A DNA stretch of 64,000 nt from JBDSZL01 sp039925145 (GTDB lineage: Bacteria; Acidobacteriota; Vicinamibacteria; Vicinamibacterales; SCN-69-37). This document shows, piece by piece, positions 61,129 to 64,000 of the stretch. Within the stretch, counting starts at the first letter, position 1, and each line of letters opens with the position of its first letter. The stretch lies in the NCBI GenBank assembly GCA_039925145.1, contig JBDSZL010000061.1, positions 124,001 to 188,000 of the forward strand. Reading direction: 5' to 3'. Made by a program: the position numbers and the translations under genes. The notes below the pieces were generated by a model. That model was not told the origin of the DNA and ran no database searches. It saw only the letters and a program-made list of their open reading frames with translations.

Positions 61129-64000
61129 TTATGCCGTCGCGTGTTCGTGCTGCTGGGGCCGCTTGCCCTGCGATCCGGGATGCTGCTGACGCCGGGCGTG
61201 GTCACTGAGGCGACGGCAGGCTTCGCGGAAGCGGATGGCAAGTCCCTGAGCTTCGGGACTGTTGACGGGCGGCAGCCGCTGCCATGCGCCCTGCGCGTCC
61301 TTCACCGCATCGGCTGCGGCGCGCCACTTGTTCTCTTCGGTGGCCCGGCCGCCCATGGCGTTGTTCGCGAGAGCATCACGGAGTCTGGCTGCCAGCTGCT
61401 CGGTTGGCGAGAGTCGCGTTTCCTTCGGCTGGCAAAGGTCGGACGCCAGCGATTCGACCCGGGCGACCAGTTTTTCCATCTTGTGGACCACGGCGGCTGG
61501 ATCGAGGTCGGTGCCCGCAAAGGCGTCTGGTCGAACAGAGAGGATTTGGGTCAGCGCCGCTTGCCAGCGATCTACCAGGCTCTTCATGCCGGGGACCGGC
61601 ACGGGAACGCTGCGGTGCCATGACGACCGCAGCTGCTGTACCTGATTGCTGAAATCAGCCGGCATCTCTCCACTGGCCATGCCGGCCAGCTGCTCGAGTT
61701 CCACGACGATTGTTTCGCGCTCGGCGAGTTTGCTCGCCAGCGCAATCTCGTGGCGGCTGTGATAGCGCTCGAAGAAGCGGTCGGCCGCCGCCCGAAAGCG
61801 ATTCCAGATCACGTCGGACTTGCTCTTGCGAACAGGACCGATGGTCTTCCATTCTGCCTGCAGCCGCTTCATGTTTGAGGCCGCAGAGTCCCACTCGGTT
61901 GAGTTGACGAGCGCCTCGGCCTTGTCACAGAGCGCTTCCTTTTGCGCCAGGTTGTCTGTCCAGATCTTCTTGCGATCGGTGAGGTCCTCGCGCCGTCGTG
62001 TGAAGAAGACGTTGCACGCCGCGCGGAAGCGCTGCGATAGGTCGCGCTCGGTTTCGCGGCCGAGCCGCCCGAGGGCCTGCCACTCGGTCTGCATCTCCTG
62101 AAGGCGCGCTGCAGCGCGAACCCAGTCGTTGGACGTGGACAGTGTCTCAGCTTCCGCGACGATCTCATTCTTGCGACGAAGCCCGGTATCGCGCTGCTCA
62201 CGCAGCTCGGCGAAGTACGGTTCACAGCGGCTGCGGATGAAATCGGTGGCGGTGCGGAAGCGATCCCAGAGCCGCTGTGCCGTCTGGCGAGGTGCCTCGG
62301 CGACTTCCTGCCAGTGGCCGTGCAGTTCGCGCAGGGCCTTGGCGGTCGCGGCCAAATCAGACGGCTTGTTGGCTTCCTCATCCGCCCTGAGTGAGAGGAC
62401 GATGGCTTCGGCCATGCCGATCAGCTGCTCCTGCCGCTGCGCGTTGGCGAACCGCCGCCAATCGTCCAGATCGCGAAGCTCGCGCACCCGTGGCGCAATC
62501 TTTTCCTGCAGGGCGCGCAGTTCCGCGACGGCGGCGGTGAGGGCCTCCGAGGTTCCCGCGTGCCCTGCCGTCTCGAGCCCCGCGCTGATGTCGCGCATGA
62601 GCCGTTCGCCTTCGCGGAGTGTGATCGCTTCCGCGTCGGACACGCGACGGGCGCGTTCGACCAGCCGTTGGAGCATGGCCACCACTTCCTGGCGCGCCTG
62701 TTCGGCAGCTTCGTCGCGCGTGGCTTCCAGGGCGGCGAACTGCTGCTCAACGGCGCGCAGCCGCGCCTTGAACTCATCGGCTGGACGGGAGGCATCTGCC
62801 AGGAGGGTCGTCAACGTGCGCGCTTCACGACTCAGGCTGTTCCAACGTGTAAAGGCAGCTTCTGTATCGGTCTGGCTTGGGAGGGTCTCGGCTTCCTGGA
62901 CGACGGCGTCGAGCCTGGCCTGGGTCTCGGCCAGGCGGGCGCCCATCTCGTGTCGCTTCCGGCAGGCCTTCGAGGCGTGCGCGAAGCGCTCCGCCAGCCG
63001 GTCTGCGTCTGAGCCATCACCCACGAGCGGCAGCAGCGACCGCCATTCCTCTTCGAGGGAGGCGAGCTGCTCGAGGGTATCATCGCCGTCGACCGTCTCG
63101 ATGCGCTCGCAGAGGGCCACGCGGGTGGCAATGGCCTCGGCCCTGGTGCGCAGGCGATCCAGCGCCTCGTCGGCCTCACGCCGCCGGACCGCAATGGCAG
63201 CTTCGGCCGCGGCGACCGCACGCGCGAATCGCTCACACGCGGCCGCCTCGGAGGCGCCGAGCGCGGCCCACGCGTCGGTGAGTCGAGTCAGCTCGGTGCG
63301 AGCGACCGAGATGTCGGCGATGTCGGCAAGTTGTTCCGCGGCATCACAGATCATGCTCTCTCGGCGCTGACGATCGAGGGCGGCGGCATGGCGTGCGGCT
63401 TCGGCGGTTTCGATATCTTGAATCATGATGCGGGCTCGGCGGCTTACGGTCTTGTGTTGGGCCCGGGCTTCGATGGTGCGAAGCTGGGAGACGTCCGTGG
63501 TGGCGGCGAGCCGTTCGAAGGCGCTCGCCGCGATATCGCGATGCTCGGCGTTGAGCACCACTTCGAGCAACTCGGCGCTCTCGACGACCCGGGAGAGAGC
63601 ACTCGCGGCGGTGTCGGCGTGCTTGGCGTGCCGGGCAATACTGCCGAGCACGCGTGCGTCGGAGATGCGTGCCAGTGCGGCGTTCCTGACAGCCCCCGAT
63701 CCCTCGCTCTTTGCGATTGTGGACAGCCGGCGCGGGTCGGTGAGAGCCCCCACGGCCTTGAGTGCCAGTTCGTCGCCGGTCGCGTCCTTTCCAGGCTCAC
63801 CTGAGAGGTCAGGTCTCGAGGCGAGTGCGAGCAGCCGGTCCGCAGCGCGATCCTTGGCTTCGGGGTCCGCGTCGGACGCCGCCACTGCCCCGAGCATCTC
63901 GGTATCGAGGAGCCGACTGATGGCGGCGCGACGGACCTTCGCGTCCACATCTGTTTCGACGATCGCCCTCAGTTCAGCCTGGTCGTCGAGGGCACGAACA
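61129..64000 (-). CDS. DUF349-repeat protein, 5' end outside the window
   Basis: At least 956 residues; a GTG at 63948 is not a true start, because in-frame coding-like sequence (ALDDQAELRAIVETDVDAKV) runs to the right edge. The N-terminal part shows HEAT-like helical repeats with RDPEAR-like signatures (ADPEAKDRAADRLLALASRP, GAVRNAALARISDARVLGSI). The rest is a long coiled-coil array with the DUF349 pattern: LQEMQTEWQALGRLGRETER, LSQRFRAACNVFFTRRRED, MKRLQAEWKTIGPVRKSKSD, VIWNRFRAAADRFFERYHSR. DUF349 proteins are cytosolic and helical with no settled function. The HEAT plus DUF349 build is characteristic but not described to my knowledge in this form. Confidence 0.85.
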   Translation of the reverse strand, partial: VRALDDQAELRAIVETDVDAKVRRAAISRLLDTEMLGAVAASDADPEAKDRAADRLLALASRPDLSGEPGKDATGDELALKAVGALTDPRRLSTIAKSEGSGAVRNAALARISDARVLGSIARHAKHADTAASALSRVVESAELLEVVLNAEHRDIAASAFERLAATTDVSQLRTIEARAQHKTVSRRARIMIQDIETAEAARHAAALDRQRRESMICDAAEQLADIADISVARTELTRLTDAWAALGASEAAACERFARAVAAAEAAIAVRRREADEALDRLRTRAEAIATRVALCERIETVDGDDTLEQLASLEEEWRSLLPLVGDGSDADRLAERFAHASKACRKRHEMGARLAETQARLDAVVQEAETLPSQTDTEAAFTRWNSLSREARTLTTLLADASRPADEFKARLRAVEQQFAALEATRDEAAEQARQEVVAMLQRLVERARRVSDAEAITLREGERLMRDISAGLETAGHAGTSEALTAAVAELRALQEKIAPRVRELRDLDDWRRFANAQRQEQLIGMAEAIVLSLRADEEANKPSDLAATAKALRELHGHWQEVAEAPRQTAQRLWDRFRTATDFIRSRCEPYFAELREQRDTGLRRKNEIVAEAETLSTSNDWVRAAARLQEMQTEWQALGRLGRETERDLSQRFRAACNVFFTRRREDLTDRKKIWTDNLAQKEALCDKAEALVNSTEWDSAASNMKRLQAEWKTIGPVRKSKSDVIWNRFRAAADRFFERYHSRHEIALASKLAERETIVVELEQLAGMASGEMPADFSNQVQQLRSSWHRSVPVPVPGMKSLVDRWQAALTQILSVRPDAFAGTDLDPAAVVHKMEKLVARVESLASDLCQPKETRLSPTEQLAARLRDALANNAMGGRATEENKWRAAADAVKDAQGAWQRLPPVNSPEAQGLAIRFREACRRLSDHARRQQHPGSQGKRPQQHEHATA

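Noticed and set aside
62129..63370. 413-residue plus-strand Ser/Arg/Ala-rich ORF
   Set aside because: Shadow of the DUF349 gene; composition is low-complexity and no motif is present.

Overview
The window is about 64 kb of GC-rich chromosome. It reads as a Gram-negative-type, non-proteobacterial bacterium. The evidence is a polysaccharide ABC exporter with a carbohydrate-binding ATPase, a heptose nucleotidyltransferase, an outer-membrane beta-barrel, lipoproteins, sigma-54 regulation and a classic mnmG-rsmG-parA-parB block. Gene content and codon use would fit an Acidobacteriota (Vicinamibacteria-like) genome, but this is inference and was not tested by a search. No rRNA, tRNA, CRISPR array or DnaA-box cluster was seen.

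Layout. 1-698 is the 3' part of mnmG. 700-5820 is an accessory island between mnmG and rsmG. It carries an IS1595-type transposase with a translationally coupled small ORF, several small unknown genes and an orphan DNA methyltransferase whose C-terminus has been cut off by an IS701-type element with perfect 18-bp inverted repeats. AT-rich, partly matching inverted ends suggest the whole island is one IS1595-type transposon with passenger genes. 5849-8342 is the chromosome-partition block: two parS palindromes, rsmG, parA and parB. 8392-16975 is a long plus-strand run: the F1-ATPase genes atpHAGDC (no F0 genes), a PP2C phosphatase, a Wzm/Wzt-type exporter and hldE/rfaE2.

16986-23860 holds a thioredoxin-reductase-like flavoprotein (minus strand), then mfd, a SurA-like chaperone and dus. 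23853-32712 is rich in regulation: an NtrC-type activator with two small partner genes, a HTH protein, an 84-residue histidine-phosphotransfer-like protein without an ATPase domain, a FliA-like sigma factor behind a good sigma-54 promoter, a hybrid histidine kinase, a YhaM-like HD nuclease, a FabZ-like dehydratase and a GAF-GAF-SpoIIE phosphatase. A possible structured RNA follows at about 32.8 kb.

33-41 kb holds a membrane GAF sensor, dsbD, nuoG, an AI-2E family permease, an aminotransferase and an outer-membrane barrel. 41-51 kb is dominated by exported or unusual proteins: an SDR reductase, a TIGR03118-type beta-propeller lipoprotein, a PhoX-like protein, an M20 peptidase, and a pair of genes encoding an Ig-like protein and a 913-residue metzincin with a collagen-like segment and no signal peptide. 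50.5-64 kb holds a nitroreductase, a MetF-like protein, a D-cysteine desulfhydrase-like PLP enzyme, a beta-CASP nuclease, dipeptidyl peptidase III, a phosphodiester glycosidase lipoprotein, a ferredoxin-domain protein, two small unknown proteins, an MFS transporter and a large DUF349 protein that runs off the right end.
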